A stretch of DNA of 64,000 bases from Aureitalea marina (GCF_002943755.1 NZ_MQUB01000001.1:2220501-2284500), one strand, 5' to 3'; counted from the stretch's first letter, positions 26,612-36,272 are shown. The notes: generated by a model from the letters alone, not told the origin. Made by a program: numbers and translations.

Positions 26612-29206
26612 TTACTGAACGATCAGTTTCGTTGTTTGTGTAAAGTTCTCACTTTGGATCTGCACCAGGTACAATCCAGCTCTCAGAGCCGAAGTATTGA
26701 TAGTACCAATTGTGCTAAGATCTACTTCAGAGGTCAGTACCACTCGACCATTCAAGTCTGTAATAGTTACCTGTGCATCGCCTATGTTAGTGAGCGAACG
26801 CAGATTGATCTGATCTCTTGTCGGATTCGGGTAGATGATAACACCATTACCTGAATCTCTATCTTCAAATCCTAGGGTACATTCTACAGGAAGATCAAAG
26901 GCCTCTGTCTGGTCAGACCGGTTAAAGGCACTTCCCTGGGAAGCACTCTCACCCAATCCACGGTTGGCAAATACAGCCCAGATCAAACAGCGGTTAGCAC
27001 CTCCGTTGGCCAATTCGTCAGCCTCCAGGATGGCATCCCTTCCGTTAACGAACCCGGGGCTACAGTTCTGTAGCTTCAAACCGTCCATAACCAATTGCAA
27101 CGCGATGTTATTTCCTCCATTTCCGTTATACAGATCCGCATCAAAACCATACTCATCGATCAAGGCCCAGGTCAGGTCCCAAAGCATGGTCGCCCATACG
27201 AATCCGATCCCGTGAGGCTGGCTTACACCGCTATTGGTGTTGGCATAAGTAAAGTCATTAATGGCAAAATCTGTGCTGTACGGCGCAGGTCGAATCCCGC
27301 CACCATTGGTCGGTTGACCGATAGCGTAAGTACCAATTCCACGGATATCTCCTCCTTGGTCACCTGGCTGCATGGTCATGATCAGTCCGAAGTAGTCACT
27401 CCAGCCTTCTCCCATTTGCTCGTCGTTACTCAGACAACCTGTGTTTCCAGGACCTCCGGTAAGACGGTTGGATATACCATGTCCATATTCGTGTACAATG
27501 ATACCGTTATCCACATCCCCATCGATGGCATATGGTCCGGCCTCTTCTAATGATGCATTAATATTTCCACCTCCATCTAGCAGATCGATGATGTCCTCTC
27601 CATCCGACTGATTCACCATGATGGATGGAATAGTTACACTTCCTCCCTCAGCTCCGGCTCCCATCGCGATAGGGGCTCCTCCAACATTATTGACCATGAT
27701 CACGGCTATTGCCCCCTGATTTTCAGCGGCTAAGATCTTCGTTCCAAACTCACAAGATCCTCTTCTGATCACAACGATCTTTCCGTTTAAGGATCCCCCA
27801 TTGGTGATAGGATCACATCCGTCGTTAGCATCCGTAGATTCTCCGGCATTGTTGTCTTCCAGCAACGCCAGGTCACCGGTTAGTGGTGTAGACGGCAGTG
27901 GAGCTCCAAACTGGGCCGCAATTCCTTCGTATTGTCCTGCCAAAGGTCCGCCATTGATGGTCAATGGTTCTCCCGCAGGGCCGCTTGGAGACCAAAGGAA
28001 CATGGTCATCCTTGGATTGTTTCCGTCCGGTGGAGTTCCGAAGGTAGCGTTGTTGGTTCCTCCGCCGTCTTGAGCATCAGCGTTTACCGAGTCACTTCCG
28101 GCACCGCCGTTTCCGTAGTTATTCTCCTGGAAATTACCATTGGCCTCAGTGAATCCATATTCGTACATCACGTCATGGATCAAGTTATTCCAGTAAAATA
28201 AGTTAGTGATCGCTGCCTCCTGCATATTCACAGGTGCAGTGTTAAAATTGAATGGGAAGTCGAAATTAAGGTCGGCTCCTCCGTCCGGAGAAAAACCTAC
28301 ACCGTTGTTGGCGTTTCTATCTTCCTGTGCCCATACGTTGTTTCCACGAGTGATGGTAAATTCTGCACCGGCAGATCCATTGGTATCATGCCATCCAAAT
28401 GGAGAGGCATTACTACTTGACGGATCTTGAACCAATTGGTCGTTCCCGTGATTCGGGCTCTCGATAGGCGCAGGGAAAACACGATATTGGTTGCTGCCGC
28501 CTGCTGCAGCAGATGCCGGGAATAACATGCTTAATTCTTCCTTAGAACTATGACCGGCATGGCTGTGTGGTTCTGTCCCGAAGCTACAGCTCACTACCCA
28601 ATCCAATTCGTGGATCAGCTCTCCTGTCTGGGCATCGATCCGCGCAGAATAGTAGTGACTTCCATCCAGCAAGAATATGCTCAGGTCCCAAGCCAAACGA
28701 AGACCTCCGTCCTCCATGGGTTGAAAGACCAACTTAACGGGGATCTCATTCATGGAGATCTGTCCGTCACTGAAAACTAAGGTTCCGTCAGGTCTCTCCT
28801 CCAACGCTTCCAGATTGACCGGTTGACCAAGACCATATTTCTGGGCAGCTCTACTAATGGCTGATGCAGCATTAATGGAAGGATTGGTCGTATTGATCTT
28901 GGCTCTTGCTGCAGGCACAAAAGACATGGCCGCATACTTTACCTGTCCGTTGTTGGCGATTGCAAAGGCAGATGTAGAATTGAAGATCTCAATTCCTTCT
29001 ACACGCTGAACCATATACACATTGTTGATCTCCATACTGGAGGACCAACTTTGATTGGCCTGAATGATGTCAGAGAAGTCTTGGGCATTCAATCCCAATG
29101 TAGCTCGATTGGTGTTCAAATAGGATCGAACGACTTGGGTAAAGTCCTGTTGAGCCTGTAAAGAAAAACTAGCCAGTACGGCCAGCGAGAGTAATAACTT
29201 TTTCAT
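26612..29206 (-). CDS. Secreted M36 (fungalysin) metallopeptidase with T9SS sorting domain
   Basis: The 864-residue protein has a signal peptide (to about SLQAQQ), an N-terminal FTP/propeptide region (about 20-200), and the fungalysin catalytic domain with zinc motif HEYGHGISNRL (His572, Glu573). A PA-type insert (about 415-545, CDPITNGGSLNGKIVVIRRG and AVIMVNNVGG) lies before the active site. The C-terminal ~75 residues (YPNPTRDQINL...GRVVL...LRAGLYLVQI...TTKLIVQ) are a type A sorting domain for type IX secretion. It should be exported to the surface or medium to digest protein. Monocistronic, with its terminator 22 bases past the stop. Confidence 0.95.
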   Translation of the reverse strand: MKKLLLSLAVLASFSLQAQQDFTQVVRSYLNTNRATLGLNAQDFSDIIQANQSWSSSMEINNVYMVQRVEGIEIFNSTSAFAIANNGQVKYAAMSFVPAARAKINTTNPSINAASAISRAAQKYGLGQPVNLEALEERPDGTLVFSDGQISMNEIPVKLVFQPMEDGGLRLAWDLSIFLLDGSHYYSARIDAQTGELIHELDWVVSCSFGTEPHSHAGHSSKEELSMLFPASAAAGGSNQYRVFPAPIESPNHGNDQLVQDPSSSNASPFGWHDTNGSAGAEFTITRGNNVWAQEDRNANNGVGFSPDGGADLNFDFPFNFNTAPVNMQEAAITNLFYWNNLIHDVMYEYGFTEANGNFQENNYGNGGAGSDSVNADAQDGGGTNNATFGTPPDGNNPRMTMFLWSPSGPAGEPLTINGGPLAGQYEGIAAQFGAPLPSTPLTGDLALLEDNNAGESTDANDGCDPITNGGSLNGKIVVIRRGSCEFGTKILAAENQGAIAVIMVNNVGGAPIAMGAGAEGGSVTIPSIMVNQSDGEDIIDLLDGGGNINASLEEAGPYAIDGDVDNGIIVHEYGHGISNRLTGGPGNTGCLSNDEQMGEGWSDYFGLIMTMQPGDQGGDIRGIGTYAIGQPTNGGGIRPAPYSTDFAINDFTYANTNSGVSQPHGIGFVWATMLWDLTWALIDEYGFDADLYNGNGGNNIALQLVMDGLKLQNCSPGFVNGRDAILEADELANGGANRCLIWAVFANRGLGESASQGSAFNRSDQTEAFDLPVECTLGFEDRDSGNGVIIYPNPTRDQINLRSLTNIGDAQVTITDLNGRVVLTSEVDLSTIGTINTSALRAGLYLVQIQSENFTQTTKLIVQ

Positions 29207-29326
29207 GGCGAGAGTTTAGTGTTAAAGCTTGGTTTGTTCAGGTTGATAGGGCCCGAACTTAAAGTCGATAAAAATAACCTGAAACTTCAGAATAATCAAA
29301 TTATCGTTTAATATTCCCTGGTTTGT

Positions 29327-30667
29327 TTAACTTTTTTCTGGATTTCCCGCGATTTTGTGAAAAATCTGCAACGAATTACCATCCGTTAACTGGGAAACAA
29401 GGTGACAGGATTTCATGAGGTAGTCGTAAACCGGGGTGTTACTTTTCACCTGAAAGGGAAAATTTCTTAACAACAGTGAATCAAATGGGGTGGGATTTCC
29501 ACTTCTTTGTCCCTCCAGGGCAGTGGTATAGGCGTGTACCAGACTTGTCAGTACCCGATATCCCGAAAGTTCTTTATCCGTTACTTCCTGGCTTTGGTAG
29601 ATCTTTTCCCGACTGATCTTGAGTATATCTTCGATCTGGGCCTCATAACGACAGCCGTCCAGTAAACCGTGATTCAGTTGACCCTTTAGGATCTGCTCTT
29701 CGTTATCTAGGAATCGCTCGACAGCCTCATTGATCAAGGTACCTATAGCCAGCGAACGCAAATAGGAAACCCGGTCTGCCCGTTGTTCCAGTTTGTGATA
29801 TTTGGTGGTATCTATGCGATCCTTGACCAAATTGACCAGGTATTCCAAGGCAAATTCCTCATCGATCCAACCCAAGTTGATGCCGTCTTCGAAATCGATA
29901 ATGGTATAGCAAATATCATCTGCTGCTTCCACCAGATAGGCCAATGGATGGCGGCAATACCGGCCATCACCTTGTGAGATCAGACCTAACTCAGTGGTCA
30001 ACTCCTCAAAAAAGGGCAATTCACTTTGAAAGACCCCATATTTCTTATCGGCTATGGCCGTGGTTGGCTTTTTAGGTAAGGATGCCTTGGGATACTTCAT
30101 AAATGCACCCAAGGTGGCATAGGACAGCCGGAGACCTCCGGAAATACCATCTCTGGATTCGGTCAATATCCTGAATCCATTGGCATTCCCTTCAAAATCT
30201 ACCAGATCCTGGTATTGGGCGTCAGTGAGTTGGGACTTGAAACGCTGTCCTTCACCTTGCAGAAAGTAAGTCCCAATTGCCTTCTCTCCGCTGTGCCCAA
30301 ATGGTGGGTTTCCTATATCATGAGCTAGAGCAGCAGAAGCGACTATGGCTCCAAAATCGTTAAAACGATACCCATGGGTAGTCTCCAGATAGGGATGTCG
30401 TTGTAACAAAGCTTGGCCCACAAGTCTACCCAAGGATCGGCCAACAACGCTTACCTCCAAACTATGAGTCAGCCTGGTATGGACAAAGGAGGTACTGCTC
30501 AATGGTATGACCTGTGTCTTGTCTTGAAGGCTTCTGAAAGCGGAGGAAAATATGATCCTATCGTAGTCAACTTCGAAACCCAAACGGGTCTCGTCCTGCT
30601 CTTGTCTTATTCGTTTGTTCTTGTCGCCAGATCGCCTCAGCGACAGCAATTGCTCCCATTGCATCAT
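29327..30667 (-). CDS. dgt: Deoxyguanosinetriphosphate triphosphohydrolase (dGTPase)
   Basis: The 446-residue HD-domain enzyme has RLTHSLEVSVVG, AHDIGNPPFGHSGE and a later ADDICYTIIDFEDG, giving the metal ligands His...HD...Asp of dGTP triphosphohydrolases. It hydrolyses dGTP (or other dNTPs) to the nucleoside and triphosphate, limiting dNTP pools and sometimes phage growth. Length and the N-terminal SLRRSGDKNK...RLGFEVDYDRIIFSSAFRSLQDKTQV fit the Dgt type. A -7 box (30719-30726) lies 52 bases upstream. Confidence 0.93.
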   Translation of the reverse strand: MMQWEQLLSLRRSGDKNKRIRQEQDETRLGFEVDYDRIIFSSAFRSLQDKTQVIPLSSTSFVHTRLTHSLEVSVVGRSLGRLVGQALLQRHPYLETTHGYRFNDFGAIVASAALAHDIGNPPFGHSGEKAIGTYFLQGEGQRFKSQLTDAQYQDLVDFEGNANGFRILTESRDGISGGLRLSYATLGAFMKYPKASLPKKPTTAIADKKYGVFQSELPFFEELTTELGLISQGDGRYCRHPLAYLVEAADDICYTIIDFEDGINLGWIDEEFALEYLVNLVKDRIDTTKYHKLEQRADRVSYLRSLAIGTLINEAVERFLDNEEQILKGQLNHGLLDGCRYEAQIEDILKISREKIYQSQEVTDKELSGYRVLTSLVHAYTTALEGQRSGNPTPFDSLLLRNFPFQVKSNTPVYDYLMKSCHLVSQLTDGNSLQIFHKIAGNPEKS

Positions 30668-30718
30668 AGTGTGATCTTGTAGATATACTGGTAAAATACC
30701 AGGGCATTTAACACAGGC

Positions 30719-30726
30719 TAAATATA
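30719..30726 (-). promoter_or_regulatory. Probable -7 box of dgt
   Basis: The minus strand reads TATATTTA (TAnnTTTG with a final A). Between it and the gene lies a perfect hairpin, CTGGTA-AAA-TACCAG (30688-30702), which would be in the mRNA leader. Confidence 0.4.
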
Positions 30727-30860
30727 CGGATAAGGTCTTCTAAAGATAAGATAACATCAAGGGAATCATTGATAACGTCAAGATAAAATCAAGATCAATA
30801 CCGAGGTGTAGATTTGAGCGTGTTTAATTAAAAAGGCAAGATAATTATAAAGTTACCTTC

Positions 30861-30921
30861 TTAACATTAATCTAACCTTCTTCTTACCATAAACTAAGAG
30901 AAGGTTAACATTGGTCTAACT
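30861..30921 (+). promoter_or_regulatory. Tandem 11-bp direct repeats, putative Pho box
   Basis: Six hexamers occur at exact 11-bp steps: TTAACA (30861), CTAACC (30872), CTTACC (30883), CTAAGA (30894), TTAACA (30905), CTAACT (30916). The 16-mers starting at 30861 and 30905 differ at only two positions. One repeat per helix turn on one DNA face is how OmpR-type regulators such as PhoB/PhoP bind, and TTAACA resembles the PhoP repeat of Bacillus subtilis. The array ends 20 bases before the -7 box, a usual place for activation. Confidence 0.6.
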
Positions 30922-30941
30922 GGCATGGCCCCAAATTGAAG

Positions 30942-30949
30942 TTCCTTTG
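30942..30949 (+). promoter_or_regulatory. -7 box of the TonB-receptor operon
   Basis: TTCCTTTG (one base off TAnnTTTG) lies 21 bases before ATG 30971. The imperfect box fits a promoter that needs an activator. Confidence 0.4.
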
Positions 30950-30970
30950 CAGCGCATATTGAATGACTAT

Positions 30971-33763
30971 ATGAAGTACATATCCTCAATCCTTCTCCTA
31001 CTGTTGGGAACAGTGGGATTCGCGCAAACCGGAACTATCGAAGGAACGCTATTAGACAAAGAAGTGGAAGGCGAACCCCTTCCTTTTGCTAACGTAATAA
31101 TTTTAGGTACGTCTACCGGGACGACCTCGGATTTTGACGGGAATTATATCCTTGAAGATGTACCTGTTGGAACTTACACCCTGGAGTTTAGTTTTATTGG
31201 CTATGAAACCATTACGGTACCTAATGTGGTGGTGGAAAATGGTAAGTTTACCAGGATCGATGCCTCATTGGGAGAAAGTGCTGCGGCCCTGGACGAAGTC
31301 GTTATTAAGGTTCAAACCTCCAGAGAACGGGAGCAAGCCCTTTTGATGGAGCAACGAAAAGCAGTAGAGATCAAAGAAAGCATAGGGGCACAACAATTGG
31401 CCCAGATGGGTGTACGTAATGCATCTACCGCCACCACTAAGATCTCAGGTGTATCCAAGAACGAAGGTTCAGGAGACATTTATGTACGTGGATTAGGGGA
31501 TCGTTATCTCTCCACTACCTTGAACGGACTCCCGGTTCCATCTGATGATATCGAGAAAAAGAATATTGACCTAGGACTGTTTTCTACACGATTGATTCAA
31601 AGTATCTCCGTTAGTAAAACTTCCAGCCCAAAGTCATCTGCTGACCAAACATCGGGGATCGTAGATGTTACTTCCAAACAGCTGACCGGTTCTTCGGATT
31701 ACTCGGCTTCGGCACGAATGGCTGTAAATACCAATGTCGCCAAGAGCGATGTCTGGAATAATTTCAAGGTGTCTCCTAATCAGGATGATGTAACCCTCGG
31801 ATTCTACTATTCGGGTGTGCCCCTGATCAACAAGATTATCAATACGGGACAATCCTGGAACACTCAAACACAAAGTGCACCCGTAAATGGCGGTGTTGCG
31901 TTTACAGTAGGACAGAAGATCAACGATCGTTGGAAAATTCTTTTTACAGGAGGTCAGGGTCAAACGCATGAGTATCAAGAAGGCATTTTCCGCCAGTTCC
32001 GTGGAAACTTCATTGACGACACTATCACAGATGCCATTACCTGGACGCGAACCGTATCTACTCAAGCCTTATTGGATACCGAATTCAAGATCGATCCTGA
32101 AGAAGGCAACCATACTTTGAGGTTGACCTCATTGATGATCAATAAAGTGCAGGACGAAGTATTTGAAGGGGGTCGAGATGGCAATTCGACCATATTTGAG
32201 GAGACTGACCCAACCGAAGGCTTATTCCAATTTATACGGGATCAGAATATGAAATCTACGCTACTTTCTACTACGCAATTGGCAGGAAAGCACAATTTGT
32301 CCGAAGATTTAAGCATTAACTGGGCTGGAGGATTCAACTACCTAAGCGCCGACGAACCTAACCGGATTAGAAACGAGGTCAACTTTAACGACACCATCGT
32401 ACAGTTGGGTAGAACAGGCGGGTTCCAGCAACGAAAATCTGAGCAGATCATCCTGGACCGGGAATACAATGCCCTGGTCAATGGAGACTGGCAGATCATT
32501 GAAGGCGAGCAGCGCAATTTGAAAGTAGCCATTGGAGGTACATTCCGTAAGAAAACACGTGACTTTAGATCGCAGTTCTACGGGGTGGAGGAAGCTTTTA
32601 CTAATGCTGTCAATCCAGAGTCTATCGATCAGATTAATGACATTTTCACATTTGAGAACTTCGATGATAATACATTGAGAATAAATGTTCTTGACCCAGA
32701 TCTTTATAAAGGTACACTTCAGTCGCTAGGTACTTATGTTGATTTTGTAGGACAACTGGACAAATTTACCCTTGAGGCTGGACTGCGCTGGCAGAAAGAC
32801 GATATTGATGTAGACTTTGCCGTAAATAACTTTCCTGGAAGGGAAGGTCAGTCGCGTAAGGATTACAGTCGCTTATATCCCTCTGTTAATCTGAAGTACG
32901 CCATAAACGAAAAGCACAGCTTGCGGTTAGCCAACAGCTTTACAACCACCTTACCGGAATTCAAGGAGATCGCACCGTTCGAATATGTTTCGCCCGTAGG
33001 GCAAATTACCAGAGGAAATGTAAATCTGGAGGCATCGCGTAATATCAACTGGGACCTAAAATGGGAGTTTTTCCCAACAAGTGACCAATTGGTATCGGTG
33101 ACTGGTTTCTACAAGGAGATCAAAGATCCTATCAATAAGGTACAGGACCGAGGTTCTGCAGGGGTATTCTCCTACTTCAACTCCGGAGAAGAGGCCATGG
33201 TATATGGGCTGGAAGTTGAAGGTCGAGTAAACCTAATCAAATCTGAAGAAGAAGGTCAGCCTGCTCTGCGTTTGATTGTAAACGCCGCTCGCCTCTGGCA
33301 TGAGCAAGATCTTAAAGAGATCAGAGACGAACAGGGTAATCTCATTCAGACTTTCCGTTATAACAACCTGACCAAAACGGACCTGCAAGGTGCTTCCGAC
33401 TGGATCATGAACGCCTCTTTGAATTTCAACACCAAGACTGAAAATCCATTTGATACAACTCTGAGCATGAACTATGCATCGGACAGGATATTCGCTTTAG
33501 GAGCTCCCACTAATCAAACATCTAACGACATCAACTACAACGATGCCATTGTGGAAAAAGGATTTGTAACCCTCGACCTGGTTGTTCGCAAAGAATTTGG
33601 CGAAAACTGGCGAGTTGGACTATCAGCATTGAACATATTAAACCCAACGATAAAACGAACTCAATTGGTCAAACCAAGTACAACCGGAATCGAAACCGAA
33701 GAAACGGTGAGGTCCTACAAGAACGGTTCTATCCTGGGGTTAAATGTTAACTATTCTTTCTAA
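30971..33763 (+). CDS. TonB-dependent receptor with carboxypeptidase-like N-domain
   Basis: From ATG 30971 (930 residues) the protein has a signal peptide (MKYISSILLLLLGTVGFAQ), a carboxypeptidase-D-like beta-sandwich (about 22-105, IEGTLLDKE...GTSTGTTSDFDGNY), a plug domain (about 125-240, with DIYVRGLGDRYLSTTLNGLPVPSDD) and a 22-stranded barrel ending in LNVNYSF. It imports a ligand across the outer membrane using TonB energy. No SusD-type gene follows; instead a duplicated-domain lipoprotein starts 28 bases later. An upstream in-frame ATG at 30947 overlaps the -7 box and is rejected. The Pho-box-like repeats and the nearby phosphate permease suggest phosphate starvation control; the ligand is inferred, not shown. 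Confidence 0.92.
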   Translation: MKYISSILLLLLGTVGFAQTGTIEGTLLDKEVEGEPLPFANVIILGTSTGTTSDFDGNYILEDVPVGTYTLEFSFIGYETITVPNVVVENGKFTRIDASLGESAAALDEVVIKVQTSREREQALLMEQRKAVEIKESIGAQQLAQMGVRNASTATTKISGVSKNEGSGDIYVRGLGDRYLSTTLNGLPVPSDDIEKKNIDLGLFSTRLIQSISVSKTSSPKSSADQTSGIVDVTSKQLTGSSDYSASARMAVNTNVAKSDVWNNFKVSPNQDDVTLGFYYSGVPLINKIINTGQSWNTQTQSAPVNGGVAFTVGQKINDRWKILFTGGQGQTHEYQEGIFRQFRGNFIDDTITDAITWTRTVSTQALLDTEFKIDPEEGNHTLRLTSLMINKVQDEVFEGGRDGNSTIFEETDPTEGLFQFIRDQNMKSTLLSTTQLAGKHNLSEDLSINWAGGFNYLSADEPNRIRNEVNFNDTIVQLGRTGGFQQRKSEQIILDREYNALVNGDWQIIEGEQRNLKVAIGGTFRKKTRDFRSQFYGVEEAFTNAVNPESIDQINDIFTFENFDDNTLRINVLDPDLYKGTLQSLGTYVDFVGQLDKFTLEAGLRWQKDDIDVDFAVNNFPGREGQSRKDYSRLYPSVNLKYAINEKHSLRLANSFTTTLPEFKEIAPFEYVSPVGQITRGNVNLEASRNINWDLKWEFFPTSDQLVSVTGFYKEIKDPINKVQDRGSAGVFSYFNSGEEAMVYGLEVEGRVNLIKSEEEGQPALRLIVNAARLWHEQDLKEIRDEQGNLIQTFRYNNLTKTDLQGASDWIMNASLNFNTKTENPFDTTLSMNYASDRIFALGAPTNQTSNDINYNDAIVEKGFVTLDLVVRKEFGENWRVGLSALNILNPTIKRTQLVKPSTTGIETEETVRSYKNGSILGLNVNYSF

Positions 33764-33791
33764 TTAAAAATCAATACTTAAACTGAACAAC

Positions 33792-35765
33792 ATGAAAAAG
33801 TGGAGAAATTTAGCTCTCATTTTTGCCCTCTTCGGAGGACTTATCCTCACGGGGTGTAGCAGTGATAACGGTGGAGGAACTCCTCCTCCTACTGGAGACG
33901 ACGACCAAGGCGGTGGAGGTCCCGTAGAAGACACAGACCTGGGTGGTAACCTTACTGAAGATCGCACCCTGATCGCAAGCGAACAATACCGCATAACTGC
34001 ACCACTACTGGTTAAAGAAGGTGTTACCCTTACCATTCCTGCTGGCACCGAGATCGTATCAGAAGTAGGAATTGACCGTTACATCGCTGTAGAACAAGGA
34101 GCGACTATCAATGTTCTAGGAACTGCATCGGCACCCGTTATCATGCGAACCGCAGATTCTAACCCAGGAGACTGGGGCGGACTAGTTATCTGTGGGCGTG
34201 GCCCAACCACCGAAGGAATTGACGTGATAGCCGAGGTTGGCGGATTGGTCTATGGCGGAACTAACGCAGAAGATAACTCCGGAACAATCAACTACCTGAT
34301 CATTAAAGGATCCGGAGCACAAATCAACTCGGAATCACAGTACAACGGATTATCCCTGTATGCTGTTGGCTCAGGAACAACCATCGAAAATGTAGCTGTA
34401 TTAAACGGTGCTGATGATGGGGTCGAGTTCTTTGGAGGTACCGTATCCATGAGTAACTATTACTCCGAAGACAATGAAGATGATTCCATCGACTGGACTG
34501 AGGGATGGAATGGAACCTTGACCAACTCCTATGTACTGCATAACATCGATGGATTTTCTACTGTTATCGAAGCTGATGGGGACAATTTCAACCCAACGAT
34601 ACAGAACCTGACTGCGCTTTCCTTTACCGGCGGGACTGCTCTTCAGTTCAAGAAAGAATCAGGTGCAACCATCAACGGACTCTCACTGACTGGTTATGAT
34701 ACCTCTATCGATATGAAAGACGATGGGCCCCTTGCCAATGTCATTATCGAGGGAGAAGTTGGAAACCCTGATTTGAGCTATACTACTCCTCCTACTGTGG
34801 ATATCGAGATGTTCTCTTGGGTAGAAACTACGGCTGGTGGAAGCGAAGAAATTTTGCAAGGGACTGTTACAGGAACCGTTACTCTGGATGCATCTGTTAG
34901 TTATTTGCTGAATTCTTCATACATCGTGCAAGATGGAGGAGAACTGATCATTCCGGCTGGCACTAAGATCACTGCACGTGACGGAGGAACTTCCGTTTAT
35001 ATTGCAGTGCTTAGAGGAGGTAAGATCCAAGTTAACGGAACTGCAGACAATCCGGTTGTCATGTCTACCGAGGCCGAATTACCCGGAGGCTGGGGTGGTT
35101 TAGTAATCTGTGGTGATGGTCCAACAACAGAGGGTCAGAATGTGGTAGCCGAAATCGGTGGTTTCACCTATGGCGGAACGAACGATACCGATAATTCTGG
35201 TAACATCGATTACCTGGTTATCCTTGGCACTGGAGCTCAGATCAACTCAGAATCTCAATATAATGGGGTGTCTCTTTACGCTATTGGAAGTAATACCTCC
35301 ATTAACAATATTGCGGTTATAAACGGTGCAGATGATGGTGTTGAGTTCTTTGGCGGAACAGTTAGTGCAACTAACATTTATCTGGAGAACAACGAAGACG
35401 ACGCTGTAGACTGGACTGAAGGATGGAACGGTACGGTTACCAATACGTATGTCCTGCATAATATTGACGGGTTTTCTACGGCCGTAGAAGCAGATGGTGA
35501 TAATTTCAACCCGACCCTAAATAACTTCACTGCAGTCTCGTCAACAGGCGGAACAGCTTTACAGTTCAAAAAGGAATCCGGTGCAACCATGACAAATGTC
35601 CTATTGGACGGATACGATACCAATGTCGATATGAAGGACGATGGACCAGTATCCAATATAATCGTAGACGGAGCACCCATGACCACTGTCAATGACGACG
35701 TTTTTAATGGTACTGCCGTAGACATCTCAGGATGGACGTGGATCAATGCCCGTCTGGATAACTAG
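33792..35765 (+). CDS. Lipoprotein with two ~305-residue repeated domains
   Basis: The 657-residue protein has a lipobox (LFGGLILTGC), a Gly/Pro/Asp-rich linker (to about residue 50), and two homologous units of about 305 residues each. Both contain WGGLVICG, GPTTEG, EIGG/EVGG...YGGTN, GAQINSESQYNG, NGADDGVEFFGGTVS, NEDD...DWTEGWNG and GGTALQFKKESGAT. The repeated short Gly/Asn turns and GxTxxI strands suggest right-handed parallel beta-helices. The acidic clusters might bind calcium or another cation. It is 28 bases from the TonB receptor and so probably its surface partner, like SusD or a SLP in other systems. I know of no proven function. Confidence 0.85.
   Translation: MKKWRNLALIFALFGGLILTGCSSDNGGGTPPPTGDDDQGGGGPVEDTDLGGNLTEDRTLIASEQYRITAPLLVKEGVTLTIPAGTEIVSEVGIDRYIAVEQGATINVLGTASAPVIMRTADSNPGDWGGLVICGRGPTTEGIDVIAEVGGLVYGGTNAEDNSGTINYLIIKGSGAQINSESQYNGLSLYAVGSGTTIENVAVLNGADDGVEFFGGTVSMSNYYSEDNEDDSIDWTEGWNGTLTNSYVLHNIDGFSTVIEADGDNFNPTIQNLTALSFTGGTALQFKKESGATINGLSLTGYDTSIDMKDDGPLANVIIEGEVGNPDLSYTTPPTVDIEMFSWVETTAGGSEEILQGTVTGTVTLDASVSYLLNSSYIVQDGGELIIPAGTKITARDGGTSVYIAVLRGGKIQVNGTADNPVVMSTEAELPGGWGGLVICGDGPTTEGQNVVAEIGGFTYGGTNDTDNSGNIDYLVILGTGAQINSESQYNGVSLYAIGSNTSINNIAVINGADDGVEFFGGTVSATNIYLENNEDDAVDWTEGWNGTVTNTYVLHNIDGFSTAVEADGDNFNPTLNNFTAVSSTGGTALQFKKESGATMTNVLLDGYDTNVDMKDDGPVSNIIVDGAPMTTVNDDVFNGTAVDISGWTWINARLDN
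33939..35690 (+). repeat. Internal gene duplication within the lipoprotein
   Basis: Unit 1 (about 33939-34853) and unit 2 (about 34854-35690) encode the two homologous domains, offset by 915-918 bases. Codons have diverged, so the duplication is old and not an assembly artefact. Confidence 0.8.
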
Positions 35766-35810
35766 TGAATTGAATTAGTCAGCAACTGTACTATTGTTGA
35801 TCTAACCATA

Positions 35811-35843
35811 AAAAAAGGCTGTTCGTTCTGAACAGCCTTTTTT
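35811..35843. terminator. Bidirectional terminator
   Basis: AAAAAAGGCTGTTC, five-base loop, GAACAGCCTTTTTT: a 14-bp stem with A/T tails on both sides. It lies between the convergent lipoprotein and MORN-like genes. Confidence 0.9.
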
Positions 35844-35862
35844 GTTTTTCAATCTATTAAGC

Positions 35863-36225
35863 TTAATTACTTACAACACGGGTGTCGGTGATTTCGTAAG
35901 TATCTACCCGCACGATCTTGGAATCGGAATAGATAACTTCCTTCATGGTGTTGTTTGCGTAGAACCTCCATGTTCCCACTTTAACACCATTGGCATATTG
36001 TCCAACTGAAACAATTTGGCCAAAGCGATCAAAACTAATCCAGTCACCGTCCAGTACCCCTTCTAAGTTATATACCCCTAGTTGGGCTATTTCGCCGTTG
36101 TCGTGATAGATCGTTGCTTCGATCCTGTCTCCATCACGCTCGTAGGTATCTTTCTTTATGTCTTGGGCCGTCATTAGACTCATACTGCACAGGCCCACAA
36201 CCAATAATAGTGCTAACTTCTTCAT
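35863..36225 (-). CDS. Secreted MORN/YwqK-like repeat protein
   Basis: The 120-residue protein has a signal peptide (MKKLALLLVVGLCSMSLMTAQ) and about three short repeats of the MORN/YwqK kind (YHDNGEIAQLGVYNLEGVLDG, FDRFGQIVSVGQYANGVKVG, FYANNTMKEVIYSDSKIV, each with the G-xY-x-G pattern). Such repeats form beta-hairpins and occur in many exported proteins of unknown role. It is monocistronic, with an exact -7 box upstream. Names such as nicotinic acid mononucleotide adenyltransferase seen on relatives are not supported by the sequence. Confidence 0.75.
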   Translation of the reverse strand: MKKLALLLVVGLCSMSLMTAQDIKKDTYERDGDRIEATIYHDNGEIAQLGVYNLEGVLDGDWISFDRFGQIVSVGQYANGVKVGTWRFYANNTMKEVIYSDSKIVRVDTYEITDTRVVSN

Positions 36226-36256
36226 ATCCGGGCAGTTTTAATTAATATTTACTTTA

Positions 36257-36264
36257 CAAATATA
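36257..36264 (-). promoter_or_regulatory. -7 box of the MORN-like gene
   Basis: The minus strand reads TATATTTG, exact TAnnTTTG, 31 bases before the start. Confidence 0.5.
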
Positions 36265-36272
36265 TGCTCCAA

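Noticed and set aside
26835-28430. Plus-strand frames within the M36 protease gene
   Set aside because: They mirror the Gly/Asn-rich codons of the protease and resemble no protein.
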